DNA of 64,000 nucleotides from Novosphingobium decolorationis (GTDB lineage: Bacteria > Pseudomonadota > Alphaproteobacteria > Sphingomonadales > Sphingomonadaceae): the NCBI RefSeq assembly GCF_018417475.1, contig NZ_CP054856.1, forward strand, positions 2,263,001 to 2,327,000, given 5' to 3'. Positions 18,451 to 27,303 of this stretch are shown here, one piece after another (the stretch's first letter is position 1; every line of letters begins with the position of its first letter). The position numbers and the translations under genes are program-made. The notes beneath the pieces are model-generated. The model was not told the origin of the DNA, searched no databases, and worked only from the letters and a program-made list of their open reading frames with translations.

Positions 18451-20229
18451 TCAGGCGGCCTCCCGCCGAGCCACCGGCGCGGGGAAGTAGGACAGCTCGA
18501 GCTTGGCCACCTCACGAGCGAGGCGAGTGAGCGGTGCGCCATCGCCGTATTTGCTGCCGATATCGGGCCTCCAGTGCCCGGTCAGCTGGTCATGGATCTC
18601 CTTCGAGATCCCGGCGTCCCGGCACTCGTCCTTGAACTTGTGGCGGAAGCTGTGGAACACGTAGTTGCGTTCATCGATGCCGATCCGGTCGAGATAGCGG
18701 TTGGTACGCCGGCTGAGATTGTGCGTCAGCTTCTCGTTGGAATTGAGCTTCACGTCCCGAAACACCCGCTGGTCCGGCTGGCGACCCCGCCGCGCCCACT
18801 CCAGGAAGCCGAGCTCGATCAGCTTCGGGTGCAAGGGCACCCGGCGCCTCGAGCTGTCGGTCTTCAGCTCCTGATCATCCCCCAGGTTATCCAGCCAGAG
18901 ATAGTGGATGCCCTTCTCGGTCCTCACGTCGCTGACAAGGAGCTGGCCGAGCTCCTCGATCCTGGCTCCGGTGGCAGCCGCCAGCAGGAACACCCAGTAG
19001 AGATCGTCCGCATAGACCTCCTCGCCCGGCAGGCAGCGCCGGAAATCCGCCTCGCCCGCGCAGCCTGTGAACATGGGCGAGGCGAAGATCTTGTGCATGT
19101 GCGCGTCCGTGAACGGTCGACGCTCCGTCTGGGCGACCACCCGCCCGCGCTTCTCCCCGATCATGCGGATGCGAGCCATCGGGTTTCCGTCCAGATCATA
19201 TTCTTCCAGGACAGAGGAGATGATCGCCGAAAGGCCGCCGACATACTTCTTGATCGATGCCGGCGAGAGCGCGGGACGGTCCTCGCGTCCGACCCGGTCG
19301 AAATGGACGTAGAGATCGTGAAAGGAGAGCCTGCGCTCATCCTTGGTGAGGTACGCCGGGATCGCCATGTGAGCGTCGCGGAAAATCCGGCCATGCCGCG
19401 CGGTGACGGCCGTCAGAGGCATGTCGCCGAACAGATCGTGAAACCGATTCACGGCCACCAGATACTCGCCTGCAGTCTGGCTGCTGGGGCCCTGGAACTC
19501 CTTCCACAGCTCATAGGCGTCCCGCATGGTGCCGCAGGCCGGCGGCGGCGCTGCCGCCAGCTGGGCAGCCCAGGTGGCCGGCACGACGCTGGTGGGATTC
19601 TTGTGAACCTCGGGCTTCAGGAGCTCGGCTAGCAAGGCTTCTGCGAGGAGACGCGATTCGCGGCGGCCGGGCTGCTTGTCGGGCAAACCGGCAAACTCGC
19701 GCACTTCGGGAAGGATGATGCTCGCCCGGCTGTAATCTCCGCGTTCGAACTCCTGCCGCAACGCCTCGATCGGATCGGGGAAGGGCATCGCCCGGGCGTC
19801 CGCGACCGTCCCGTCGGGGCCGAACTCCACGTCGTCAGCCAGTTGGTTCTGTTTGGCGGTCTGCTCGATCTCGATGTGGCCCGCGACGAAGGCGAGCGCA
19901 AAGGCCGCGCGGTCGGACGCCTTCCTGACCGAAGCAGCATCGCGCCGATTCCCGAGCAGGAACTCGGCCGCGATGTCCGCTGCTCGCTCGGCCGTCATCG
20001 GCGCGGCGTCCGGCCCGAGGGCGGCGAGGGCGACCTTCTTTCGGGCCTGCCACTTGGCATCTTCGGCCGCGAACAGCTGCTTTGCGGCTTCATAGTCGCG
20101 AACGCCGAGCGACTGTTTCCACTCGGACTTGCCGCCGAACTGGCTGCGCAGGGCTTCGGGGATCTCTCGGCGCAGGTAATAGACGCCGTTTTGGTGAACG
20201 TAGAGTCCTGGGGTTTTTGTCTTTTTCAT
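18451..20229 (-). CDS. Tyrosine site-specific integrase with N-terminal DUF6538-like domain
   Basis: A 592-residue tyrosine recombinase. The N-terminus (LYVHQNGVYYLRREIPEALR) matches the DUF6538-type head of phage-like integrases. A SAM-like core-binding region follows in the middle, and the catalytic domain is at the C-terminus with Arg in ATGARIEELG, HSFRHKF (HxxR), and GHWRPDIGSKYGDG holding the late His and the Tyr nucleophile. The start at 20229 follows GAGACGG; an upstream in-frame start at 20304 lacks a site. No tRNA lies beside it, so it is probably the integrase of an older element inside the island. Confidence 0.88.
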   Translation of the reverse strand: MKKTKTPGLYVHQNGVYYLRREIPEALRSQFGGKSEWKQSLGVRDYEAAKQLFAAEDAKWQARKKVALAALGPDAAPMTAERAADIAAEFLLGNRRDAASVRKASDRAAFALAFVAGHIEIEQTAKQNQLADDVEFGPDGTVADARAMPFPDPIEALRQEFERGDYSRASIILPEVREFAGLPDKQPGRRESRLLAEALLAELLKPEVHKNPTSVVPATWAAQLAAAPPPACGTMRDAYELWKEFQGPSSQTAGEYLVAVNRFHDLFGDMPLTAVTARHGRIFRDAHMAIPAYLTKDERRLSFHDLYVHFDRVGREDRPALSPASIKKYVGGLSAIISSVLEEYDLDGNPMARIRMIGEKRGRVVAQTERRPFTDAHMHKIFASPMFTGCAGEADFRRCLPGEEVYADDLYWVFLLAAATGARIEELGQLLVSDVRTEKGIHYLWLDNLGDDQELKTDSSRRRVPLHPKLIELGFLEWARRGRQPDQRVFRDVKLNSNEKLTHNLSRRTNRYLDRIGIDERNYVFHSFRHKFKDECRDAGISKEIHDQLTGHWRPDIGSKYGDGAPLTRLAREVAKLELSYFPAPVARREAA

Positions 20230-20238
20230 ACCGTCTCG

Positions 20239-20260
20239 CTGTACAAGTCTACTGTACAAG
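20239..20260 (-). promoter_or_regulatory. Direct repeat CTGTACAAG x2 upstream of the integrase
   Basis: Two copies of CTGTACAAG (20239-20247 and 20252-20260) lie 13 bp apart, ending 10 bp before the integrase start, and are bracketed by CGCTG and CAGCG. The position fits an operator for self-regulation or an arm-type recombinase site; neither is proven. Confidence 0.35.
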
Positions 20261-20409
20261 CAGCGGTAAAAAAGGGCTGAATCCTGAGATTCCGCGCGCT
20301 TCAAGCGTTCTGGTGACCCCTACGGGAGGGGACGCCAGGCCGAAATGCCGGTTGTTCCCGCTGTCCTAGCCGCCACGAATTCGATGGAGATCCAAGGCAA
20401 GAGGAGCAT

Positions 20410-21423
20410 TTGATATCAGCCGCTTCAGCATTTCCAGCTCTGGCGCAGGCGTCCCCCCGACCGCAGTCCGGGATTGTCGCCTGTATCGATTGCTCCGATC
20501 ATGATGCGTGGATCTACTCACACGCTCGTGCGCTCGCGACAACGCTCGACGTCCCTATTACCCTGCTACAAGTACTTGACGGCGAGGGCTCGACGCGCTC
20601 TCGTCCAGACCCGATTGAATGTAACCTCCGGCGGCGCGAAGCCCTGCGCGCCCTCGATCGATGCGCCGCCGCGACCAGCGCACCTCCAACCAAAACCTCC
20701 ATCGAATTGGCCGAAGGCCAAACCGCGGAGGAAATTTGCCGCTTTGTCCGAGAGTGCGACGACGGCATGGTCGTACTGGGAAGACGAGGCAGGCAAGAGG
20801 CCGGTCGCCCGGGCATGGGGGCAACCGTGCACAAGGTGCTCATGCAGACGCCAGCCCCGGTCCTGCTCGTACCGGTAGAGGCCCCGCTTCCGGCAGCGCC
20901 CTACAGAAGGGTTGTGGTGCCGCTTGACGGCTCTCGTTGGGCTGAGAGCGTGCTGCCCCTAGCTGTGCGTCTTGCGAAGGCCTCGGAAGCGGAACTCCTG
21001 CTCGTCCATGTCGTCCCTACGCCCGAGATGATCGAGGCACGGCCCCTGGAAGTCGAGGACAAGAAGCTTCAACAAGCCCTTATAGAGCGAAATGAGCAAG
21101 CAGCACGCAGCTACCTGGATCGAACGAAATCCAACCTCTCGGCGTCCGGTCTACGAATGCGTACGATTTCGATCCGTGGCGAGGATGTACGCGAGGTGCT
21201 GTGCGATCTTATTCAGCGCGAGAGGGCCGATATTGCCGTCCTGCCCGCGCGCGGCCACAGCCATCGGCATGTTTCCGACGTACCCTATGGAACGGTCGCC
21301 TCCTACCTGATGACGCATTGCAATGTACCAATGCTCGTAACGCCTGCGACAATCCGCTCGGGAAAAGCGCAGATCGCCGTAGGGCATAATTGCCTCCGGC
21401 TACCCCTCGCCGCCCAAGCCTGA
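20410..21423 (+). CDS. Tandem universal stress protein (two UspA domains)
   Basis: A 337-residue cytoplasmic protein with two UspA domains. The first covers about residues 20-155 (IVACIDCSDHDAW, then VVLGRRGRQE and PAPVLLVPVE) and the second about 165-320 (RVVVPLDGSRWAE, then the glycine region GTVASYLMTHCNVPMLV). Such proteins bind ATP or act in stress survival. The TTG start at 20410 follows AAGAGGAGC. Its stop is 3 nt before the NdvB-like remnant, so the two were an operon before IS insertion. Confidence 0.88.
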   Translation: MISAASAFPALAQASPRPQSGIVACIDCSDHDAWIYSHARALATTLDVPITLLQVLDGEGSTRSRPDPIECNLRRREALRALDRCAAATSAPPTKTSIELAEGQTAEEICRFVRECDDGMVVLGRRGRQEAGRPGMGATVHKVLMQTPAPVLLVPVEAPLPAAPYRRVVVPLDGSRWAESVLPLAVRLAKASEAELLLVHVVPTPEMIEARPLEVEDKKLQQALIERNEQAARSYLDRTKSNLSASGLRMRTISIRGEDVREVLCDLIQRERADIAVLPARGHSHRHVSDVPYGTVASYLMTHCNVPMLVTPATIRSGKAQIAVGHNCLRLPLAAQA

Positions 21424-21881
21424 TCATGGCCGATATTGAGGGGACCGACCCTATTTCGGGGGCGGCCGACGAGACCGCCACACGCCATCAGCTGACAGGA
21501 TTGATCGGTCGCTCAGCGCCTCTTCCCATCTGGGCGCATCTCGACGCCATGAAAGACTGGCTGGCTCGAGCCCGCCAGGCAGCCACGCAAGCCGACCAGC
21601 GCGGCAGCGCCGCAGCCGAATGGCTACTCGACAACGACTATCAGATCCAGCGCGCGATCCTGCAAATTGGTGAGGGTCTTCCGAAGGCTTTCTACGCGAA
21701 ACTTCCCGGTCTTGCTGAAGACGGCCTCAGGCGACCACGCGCCCATCAAGTCGCGCAGTCTCTGCTTCTGGCGTCTCACCTGCAAGTCTCACTGTCCTCG
21801 GCTGTCGAATTCGTCGTTCGATATCAGAATAAGATGCCGCTCAGCATAGCTGAAACCTGGGCGATTCCTACGATGCTACGT

Positions 21882-23240
21882 GGTCGTGTCCCACGGGGTG
21901 GTGTAGGAAGGTTTCCCTGAGAGGGTGGCCACCGTCGATCTTCTGGTAGGGTTCGGATGCGAACTCGAATCTGGAGAAGAAGACGATGACCGACGACAGA
22001 ATGGCCCTTGTTGAGCTGATTGAGCAAGGGGCTGATAGTGATTTGGTGCGTGAGATGCTGGCTTTCGCCGCCGAGCGCATGATGGATTTGGAGATCGAGG
22101 CGAAGACCGGTGCTCGCGCCGGCACGCGCAGCCCGGAGCGGCTCAACCACCGCAATGGCTACCGCGAGCGTGGGTGGGATACGCGCGCCGGGCGGATCGA
22201 ACTGGCGATTCCGAAGCTGCGTAAAGGCAGCTACTTTCCCAGCTTCCTGGAACCGCGCCGCACCGCAGAGAAGGCTCTGGCGGCGGTGATCCAGGAGGCT
22301 TACGTCCACGGTGTCTCGACGCGCTCGGTCGATGATCTGGTAAAGGCTATGGGGGCCAGCGATGTGTCGAAGAGCCAGGTCAGCCGCCTGGTCGCCGAGA
22401 TCGACGAGCGGGTGAACGCCTTCCTCACGCGGCCGATCGAGGGCGAGTGGCCCTACCTGTGGATCGACGCCACCTACCTCAAGGTGCGTGAGGGCGGACG
22501 GATCGTCTCGATGGCGGCGATAATCGCCGTTGGTGTCAACACCGATGGCCGCCGCGAAGTGCTGGGCGTCGCCACCGGCCCTTCGGAGGCGGAGCCCTTC
22601 TGGAAAGCCTTCCTGCGCTCTCTGGCCGACCGAGGCCTGCGCGGAGTGAAGCTTGTCATCGCCGATGATCACAAGGGGCTGCGCGCCGCCGCGAGCAAGG
22701 TGTTCAGCGCCAGCCAACAGCGATGCCGGGTGCACTGGATGCGCAATGCGCTGGCCCATGCTGCGCCCAAGCAGCGGCCCGCCGTCATCGCCATGATCAA
22801 GACCATCTTCGCGCAGGAAACGGCCGAGGCGGCTCTCCAGCAGTGGGAACAGGTTGCCGATGCCCTGCGCGAGAAGTTCCCGAAGCTCGCCGACATGATG
22901 GACGCTTCGCGCGAGGACGTGCTCGCCTACATGACGTTCCCGAAGGACCACTGGGCGCAGATCGCCTCCACCAACCCGCTGGAAAGGTTGAATAAAGAGA
23001 TCAAACGCCGCTCCGACGTCATCGGCATCTTCCCGAACGATGCCTCCGTCGTACGTCTCGTCGGCGCGCTGATGCTGGAGCAGAACGATGAGTGGGCGGT
23101 ATCCCGACGCTACATGACGCTGGAAACCCTCGGCTCGGTGAGCCATAATCCAATCGTCAGCCTGCCAGCCCTGGCTGCCTGACCCGAACCCGGTCCTGCC
23201 GAGGATCGACGGTTCCTACACCACCCCGTGGGACACGACC
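21882..23240 (+). mobile_element. IS256-family insertion sequence, complete
   Basis: A 1359-bp element with perfect terminal inverted repeats beginning GGTCGTGTCCCACGGGGTGG at the left (21882 on) and the complement at the right (ending 23240). A 9-bp target duplication ATGCTACGT flanks it (21873-21881 and 23241-23249), so it inserted in place and recently. It interrupts the NdvB-like gene. Confidence 0.95.
21986..23182 (+). CDS. IS256-family transposase
   Basis: A 398-residue DDE transposase of the mutator/IS256 superfamily. The catalytic triad is visible as WIDATYLKV (Asp), IADDHKGL (Asp) and STNPLERLNKEIKRR (Glu). The N-terminus has the usual RMMDLEIEAKTGA and HRNGYRERGWDTRAG DNA-binding segment. 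Length and ends are intact, so the element could be active. Confidence 0.96.
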   Translation: MTDDRMALVELIEQGADSDLVREMLAFAAERMMDLEIEAKTGARAGTRSPERLNHRNGYRERGWDTRAGRIELAIPKLRKGSYFPSFLEPRRTAEKALAAVIQEAYVHGVSTRSVDDLVKAMGASDVSKSQVSRLVAEIDERVNAFLTRPIEGEWPYLWIDATYLKVREGGRIVSMAAIIAVGVNTDGRREVLGVATGPSEAEPFWKAFLRSLADRGLRGVKLVIADDHKGLRAAASKVFSASQQRCRVHWMRNALAHAAPKQRPAVIAMIKTIFAQETAEAALQQWEQVADALREKFPKLADMMDASREDVLAYMTFPKDHWAQIASTNPLERLNKEIKRRSDVIGIFPNDASVVRLVGALMLEQNDEWAVSRRYMTLETLGSVSHNPIVSLPALAA

Positions 23241-23388
23241 ATGCTACGTATCGTTTGTCTTGAAATGATCGTTACGGGTTTCACCCAACTTTTTCCTCAA
23301 GTCGCTCCCCCTTTATGGATGGCCCGCCCCTAAACCGAACCGCTATCATCTCGTAGCAGCGGGAGGGATTTAGGAAGGAGCGACGGTC

Positions 23389-24414
23389 ATGGACGTATCG
23401 GTTCTTGGAGTAGATCTGGGCAAGAACAGCTGCAGCGTGGTTGGTCTGGATGCAACCGGGAAGGTCGTCGTCCGCCGGCGAATGCGGCGCGAGACGGTCA
23501 TCGCATATGCAGGCACTCTGCCGCCGTGCGTCGTGGCCATGGAGGCCTGCTGCGGTGCGCATCACATGGGCCGTGCGCTGGAGCGGCAGGGACATACCAT
23601 TCGCTTGATGTCACCTGAGTATGTCCGCCCCTACGTCAAGGCCCAGAAGAATGACGACCGCGATGCCGAGGCGATCGCGGAAGCTGCGACACGGCCGACT
23701 ATGCGATTTGTCGAGCTGAAGTCCGAAGAACAGCTGGACATGCAGACGCTGCATCGCATTCGTGATCAGCTCGTCGGTGAACGCACTTCGCTAATGAACC
23801 AGATTCGGAGCCTGCTTCTGGAACGTGGCCACATCGTACCCCAAGGCCGTGCAAAGCTCGCCGTCCGGCTTGCCGAGTTGCTTGACGCAGACGAGCCAGT
23901 GCTTGGCTGCCGCATCCACCGGCTTGTAAGTGATATGCGGCAGCGCTGGACCGCACTCGACGAGCGGATCGGCGATCTCGATGCCGAGTTCACCCAAGCG
24001 GCGCAGGAGGACGAGCGCACGCGGCGCCTGCTGACCATACCCGGCATCGGGGCGCTTAATGCGACCGCGCTTGTGGCCGCAGTTGGCGATGCCCGCACTT
24101 TCGGGCGTGGCCGTGATCTTGCCGCGTGGCTGAGCTTGGTACCACGACAAGCGACAACGGGGGGCAAGCCGCGACTGCTGGGAATCAGCAAGCGCGGTAG
24201 CCGTTATCTTCGCAAGATCCTTATCCAGGGAGCGCGTTCGTCGTTACCAACGATGAGCAAGAGTGACACACGCCTTGGCGCCTGGCTGCGCGGTCTGCTT
24301 GCGCGCTCCCACGCCAACACCGTCGTGGTCGCCCTGGCTGCCAAGATGGCACGTATAGTCTGGGCGCTGCTCCGCCACGAGCGCACCTTCAATCCGGTTG
24401 CGCAAGCGGCCTGA
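23389..24414 (+). CDS. IS110-family transposase (DEDD recombinase), copy 2
   Basis: A 341-residue paralogue of the transposase at 2434. The acidic residues appear in LGVDLGKNSCS, MEACCGAHHMGR and NDDRDAEAIAEA, and the C-terminal serine region in GGKPRLLGISKRGSRYL. The ATG at 23389 follows AGGAAGGAG. It is full length. Many substitutions relative to copy 1, together with well-kept non-coding blocks, show that both copies have been under selection for function. Confidence 0.95.
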   Translation: MDVSVLGVDLGKNSCSVVGLDATGKVVVRRRMRRETVIAYAGTLPPCVVAMEACCGAHHMGRALERQGHTIRLMSPEYVRPYVKAQKNDDRDAEAIAEAATRPTMRFVELKSEEQLDMQTLHRIRDQLVGERTSLMNQIRSLLLERGHIVPQGRAKLAVRLAELLDADEPVLGCRIHRLVSDMRQRWTALDERIGDLDAEFTQAAQEDERTRRLLTIPGIGALNATALVAAVGDARTFGRGRDLAAWLSLVPRQATTGGKPRLLGISKRGSRYLRKILIQGARSSLPTMSKSDTRLGAWLRGLLARSHANTVVVALAAKMARIVWALLRHERTFNPVAQAA

Positions 24415-24651
24415 ATGAGTTCGGTCGATGCACCTCGCACCGACTGGATGACGTCTGCGGGAGGTAAGTGACAGATGGCCTGACAGTCGACCGGTGTCTT
24501 GGAACCCTATGGCGCAAAATGGCACTCGATGCCGGCCCCTTTATGAGGACCAGGACGCGCGGATCTCCATCTTGGCCAACGATCTCGCATCGAAAGGCCG
24601 GATACGTTTTCGCAGACTGCTCAGTACATCCAACACAAACCGCTTGCCGAC
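24415..24651 (+). ncRNA. Candidate bridge RNA/seekRNA region of IS110 copy 2
   Basis: 237 nt between the transposase stop and the right repeat, the same length as in copy 1. Blocks shared with copy 1 are at 24473-24492 and 24557-24578, plus ATACGTT and CGCAGACT near 24602-24618. The intervening stretches differ, as expected if they hold the target- and donor-binding loops. Confidence 0.5.
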
Positions 24652-24663
24652 GGGGCGGGCCAT

Positions 24664-24806
24664 ACGTTGCACTAACGAACGCCATGGGCAAGGCGCCTGA
24701 GGAGATCCGTAGCGCAGCGCATTACATTTCAACCAGCAACGACAAAGATGGCATCGCCGATGCCATCGACGCATTTCTGCTGCCGCTTGTGGGAGGATCA
24801 TCATGA
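24664..24806 (+). pseudogene. 3' remnant of a HAD-IIB (Cof-type) hydrolase
   Basis: The last 40-odd codons of a Cof-type HAD phosphatase remain: NAMGKAPEEIRSAAHYISTS followed by DKDGIADAIDAFLLPL. That is the standard C-terminus containing the MGNAPEEVK-like motif. Everything upstream has been replaced by IS110 copy 2. The frame overlaps the next HAD gene by four bases, so the two phosphatases were once adjacent partners. Confidence 0.75.
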
Positions 24807-25549
24807 AGCGACTGGCCGCTTTCGACCTCGACGGAACGCTCGCGCTCAGCAAGCAGCCGCTCGACGATGAAATGGCGGATCTGCTTACCCGCCTGCTCGA
24901 CGTGACGATGGTAGCGATCATCTCCGGAGGCGACTGGCCGCAATTCGAGAAACAGGTGGTGTCGCGCATGCCCGCCCGGGCGCGGCTCGACAATTTCATC
25001 ATCCAGCCGACCACGGGCACCAAGCTCTATCGTCACGCCGACGGCCAATGGACGCGTATCTATGCCGATCTGTTCACCGGCGACGAAAGCCAGCGCATCC
25101 GCGAAGCACTGACCAAGGCGGTCGAGCAGGCGGGCTATCCAAACGAGAACATCTGGGGCGAGCAGATCGAGGATCGCGGCAGCCAGATCACATTCTCCGC
25201 GCTCGGTCAGGAGGCGCCGCTCGAGGCCAAGGACACGTGGGATCCCGATCACGCCAAGCGCAAGAAATTGCAGGCCCTGCTCCAGCCGTTGCTGCCAGGC
25301 TTTGCCATCAATATCGGCGGGGCGACATCGATCGACATCACGCGCGAAGGGATAGACAAGGCCTATGGCCTTAAGCGCCTTTCCGAGCAGACCGGCGTCG
25401 CGCTCGACGAGATGATCTTCTTCGGTGACGCGATCTTCCCGGGCGGAAATGATTATCCGGCCAAGCACCTCGGGCTGGATACCGTTCGAGTCCGCGACGT
25501 TGCCGAAACCAAGTCGGTGGTTGGCGCGATCGCTGCCTGGCTAGTCTAA
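24803..25549 (+). CDS. HAD-IIB family phosphatase
   Basis: A 248-residue haloacid-dehalogenase phosphatase. Motif I is FDLDGTLALS (nucleophile and acid Asp), motif II is VAIISGGD, and the late region has GIDKAYGLKRL (Lys) and MIFFGDAIFPGGNDY (metal-binding Asp). The cap is of the C2B type, as in sucrose-phosphate phosphatase and eukaryotic-type phosphomannomutase. A sugar phosphate is therefore the likely substrate. It is intact with its own GGAGGATC site, and follows the remnant of another HAD gene. Confidence 0.88.
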   Translation: MKRLAAFDLDGTLALSKQPLDDEMADLLTRLLDVTMVAIISGGDWPQFEKQVVSRMPARARLDNFIIQPTTGTKLYRHADGQWTRIYADLFTGDESQRIREALTKAVEQAGYPNENIWGEQIEDRGSQITFSALGQEAPLEAKDTWDPDHAKRKKLQALLQPLLPGFAINIGGATSIDITREGIDKAYGLKRLSEQTGVALDEMIFFGDAIFPGGNDYPAKHLGLDTVRVRDVAETKSVVGAIAAWLV

Positions 25550-25695
25550 AAGCGCTACCGCCGATACCTAACCAGTCCCGCTTTCGCGCCCGTACGACCC
25601 AGCTTCGCAGCGGTCCCACATCGTGGAGCCGACGGATCGCTTCAATCGTGCCGGAGCTGCTTGACCCCACTACGCCTGGGCGCGTTCTAGGACAC

Positions 25696-26133
25696 TCAGC
25701 TGGCCATGTCCGCCATCATCCGACAGCTGGCGGCGCAATCCTTGCAGGTAGCCGAGCAACGCTTGATCCGCTCGCCCACGACGTGGCTCAGGCATTCCCG
25801 CGCACATCGTTCGCAGGCGTCAGCGCAGGCGCGACACAGGATGGTATGGAGCGGGGATTCGCGCAGCATCGAGTTGGCGGTCGCCTGGCACAGTTCCGCA
25901 CAGTCGTTCAGCATGGCGATCAGCGACGCCGTGGCTGACGCGCCGCCTTGCTTCGTCAGCCAGGCGGCGGTTTCCAGGCACATGCGGTGAGACGCCACGC
26001 AATCGTCGATGCAGTCCGTCATCGACATCGCCATCCCTTCCATTCGATGCTGCTGCGCCGCCGCCGGCGCAGCCAGCGTTCCGGCGGCGGCAAGGCCGGC
26101 GCCCGCCATCAGCAATTCGCGTCTCTCGATCAT
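25696..26133 (-). CDS. csp: Tat-exported four-helix-bundle copper-storage protein (Csp-like)
   Basis: A 145-residue protein that starts MIERRELLMAGAGLAAAG, a Tat signal. The mature part is a predicted four-helix bundle lined with 14 cysteines in the patterns TDCIDDC, NDCAELC, CRACADACERCAREC and CSATCKDCAASC. This is the signature of Csp1-type proteins, which store many Cu(I) ions through cysteine thiolates. A short Met-rich segment MEGMAMSMT precedes the bundle. The ATG at 26133 is chosen for the Tat motif and an upstream GGAAGG. It is the last gene of the MerR-led operon. Confidence 0.9.
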   Translation of the reverse strand: MIERRELLMAGAGLAAAGTLAAPAAAQQHRMEGMAMSMTDCIDDCVASHRMCLETAAWLTKQGGASATASLIAMLNDCAELCQATANSMLRESPLHTILCRACADACERCARECLSHVVGERIKRCSATCKDCAASCRMMADMAS

Positions 26134-26150
26134 GATGCGCCTTCCATCTG

Positions 26151-26594
26151 CTATCGCTTGAGCGCTGTGCCGCATCCGGCGGCCTCAGCCGTAGCCGGCG
26201 ACCCATCCGACGCCGCACGCGCCTTCTCCCGCGCCATCCGCGTTTCCTCCCAGGGCCAGTGGCCGTTGATCTCGACCCCGAGCGAGATGCTCAGGAAGGT
26301 CCGCACCAGCACAAGCCCGGCCAGCACGATGAGATCGTCGAGCGTCGGGTTGATCACCAGCGACTTGACGATGTCGCCGGCGACCAGAAATTCCAGGCCG
26401 AGCAGGATGCTGCGGCCGAGCGCCGATCGGAACGCGCTATAGGCCTCGGTTCGGTCGCCCGCCCTCGCCCGCCGCGCAAACAGAAAGGTTGCGAGCCCCG
26501 CGCCGACCAGGATGGTCAGCGTGCCCGCCAGTTCCAGGCCGATCACCGCGAGCCGGAAGAAGGCGCTCAGCCAGTCGACCTCAATGGTGATCAT
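26151..26594 (-). CDS. DUF1622 integral membrane protein
   Basis: A 147-residue membrane protein with about three helices (FFRLAVIGLELAGTLTILVG, a middle helix around LLGLEFLVAGDIVK, and DLIVLAGLVLVRTFLSISLG). The arrangement and the LEFLVAGDIVKSL stretch match DUF1622, a family of unknown function. The start overlaps the end of the heptaheme gene by 14 nt, and the protein follows it directly. It could be a small membrane partner of the electron-transfer system, but nothing shows this directly. Confidence 0.8.
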   Translation of the reverse strand: MITIEVDWLSAFFRLAVIGLELAGTLTILVGAGLATFLFARRARAGDRTEAYSAFRSALGRSILLGLEFLVAGDIVKSLVINPTLDDLIVLAGLVLVRTFLSISLGVEINGHWPWEETRMAREKARAASDGSPATAEAAGCGTALKR

Positions 26595-27303
26595 ACCAGC
26601 CTCGCTTGCGGATATTGTTGAAGCTGTCGGTAGCGTGACAGGCATAGCATTGGTCGACGCGCGCCTTCGACCCGGCTGCGCGCTGCGAGACCATGCTGAA
26701 ATGCTCCATGAAGTGACTGGGCGGCGCCTTGTGGCACTCGGCGCACTGCGTCGAATTGACCGATGGATGGCGGTAATTGGCGATCTTCCAGCTGTCGGTC
26801 TTGTGACAGCTCGCGCAGTCGGTGCCGAACAGGCCCTGGTGCGGATCGCGGAACGCATGGCAGCTCGCGCAATTGAGCGCGGTCTCGGGGGTCAGGCTTC
26901 GAGTGTTTGTCGACATGCCCGCCAAAGGCTGCCGCCACTTTGCCATGTCGAGCAAGGCGGCGTGATCCATGCGGATGATGCCGCGCTCTCCCTCATGTTC
27001 GACGTGGCAGGAGGTGCACTGCGTCGCTTTCGCGTGGAACTGCGTCGACTGCTTCGTCCCGAAATCCGTGCCCGCATGGCAGGTGAGACAGGTCCGGGTT
27101 TCGACGCCCTTGCCCGGCGTGTGGCAGGCCGTGCATTGGCCGGCGAAGGACTGGTGGGCGCTCGAGAGCGGGCCGGGCGCTACGAGCTGCGCCACCAGGC
27201 CGGCATCCCTCGGCGCGTCCGATCGCATCCGGATCGCGACCGCGGCGACCATCACCAGCAGGGCCGCGATGAAGACGGCGTAGGAAAGACGCTGCCAGCT
27301 CAT
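26581..27303 (-). CDS. Membrane-anchored seven-heme cytochrome c
   Basis: A 240-residue c-type cytochrome with an N-terminal anchor helix (7-25) and seven CXXCH heme sites at 57, 72, 96, 145, 163, 187 and 219. Several extra histidines (DHAAL, RHPS, HFMEH, YDHH) could give bis-His ligation as in the c3 class. The protein faces the periplasm. It could accept electrons from the di-heme membrane protein encoded just upstream (overlap of 4 nt) and pass them to metal ions or other acceptors. No close named homologue is known to me. Confidence 0.92.
   Translation of the reverse strand: MSWQRLSYAVFIAALLVMVAAVAIRMRSDAPRDAGLVAQLVAPGPLSSAHQSFAGQCTACHTPGKGVETRTCLTCHAGTDFGTKQSTQFHAKATQCTSCHVEHEGERGIIRMDHAALLDMAKWRQPLAGMSTNTRSLTPETALNCASCHAFRDPHQGLFGTDCASCHKTDSWKIANYRHPSVNSTQCAECHKAPPSHFMEHFSMVSQRAAGSKARVDQCYACHATDSFNNIRKRGWYDHH

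Larger units (their letters stand above)
21426..23318 (+). pseudogene. NdvB-like (cyclic beta-1,2-glucan synthase-type) gene, disrupted by IS256 and IS110
   Basis: The 5' part (21426-21881) encodes about 152 residues ending in ETWAIPTMLR. With AEWLLDNDYQIQRAI and PRAHQVAQSLLLASH it resembles the opening of cyclic beta-1,2-glucan synthases of the NdvB type. IS256 lies at 21882-23240 within the ML-R codons. The same frame resumes at 23241-23318 (ATGCTACGTATC, then LEMIVTGFTQLF) and is cut again by IS110 copy 2. The rest of this very long gene is missing: right of the IS110 element the sequence belongs to a HAD hydrolase. So the gene suffered two insertions and a deletion. Confidence 0.65.
23319..24663 (+). 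mobile_element. IS110-family element, IS1111-type, copy 2
   Basis: Same subterminal repeats as copy 1: ATGGCCCGCCCC at 23319-23330 and GGGGCGGGCCAT at 24652-24663. The left flank is NdvB-like coding sequence; the right flank is the end of a HAD hydrolase gene, so the two sides did not belong together before. The bases just outside (GG on the left, ACGTT on the right) are shared with copy 1 and probably belong to the true element tips. Confidence 0.85.

Noticed and set aside
18397..19632. Plus-strand open frame opposite the integrase
   Set aside because: The minus strand holds a complete tyrosine recombinase; the opposite frame has no ribosome site or known domain.
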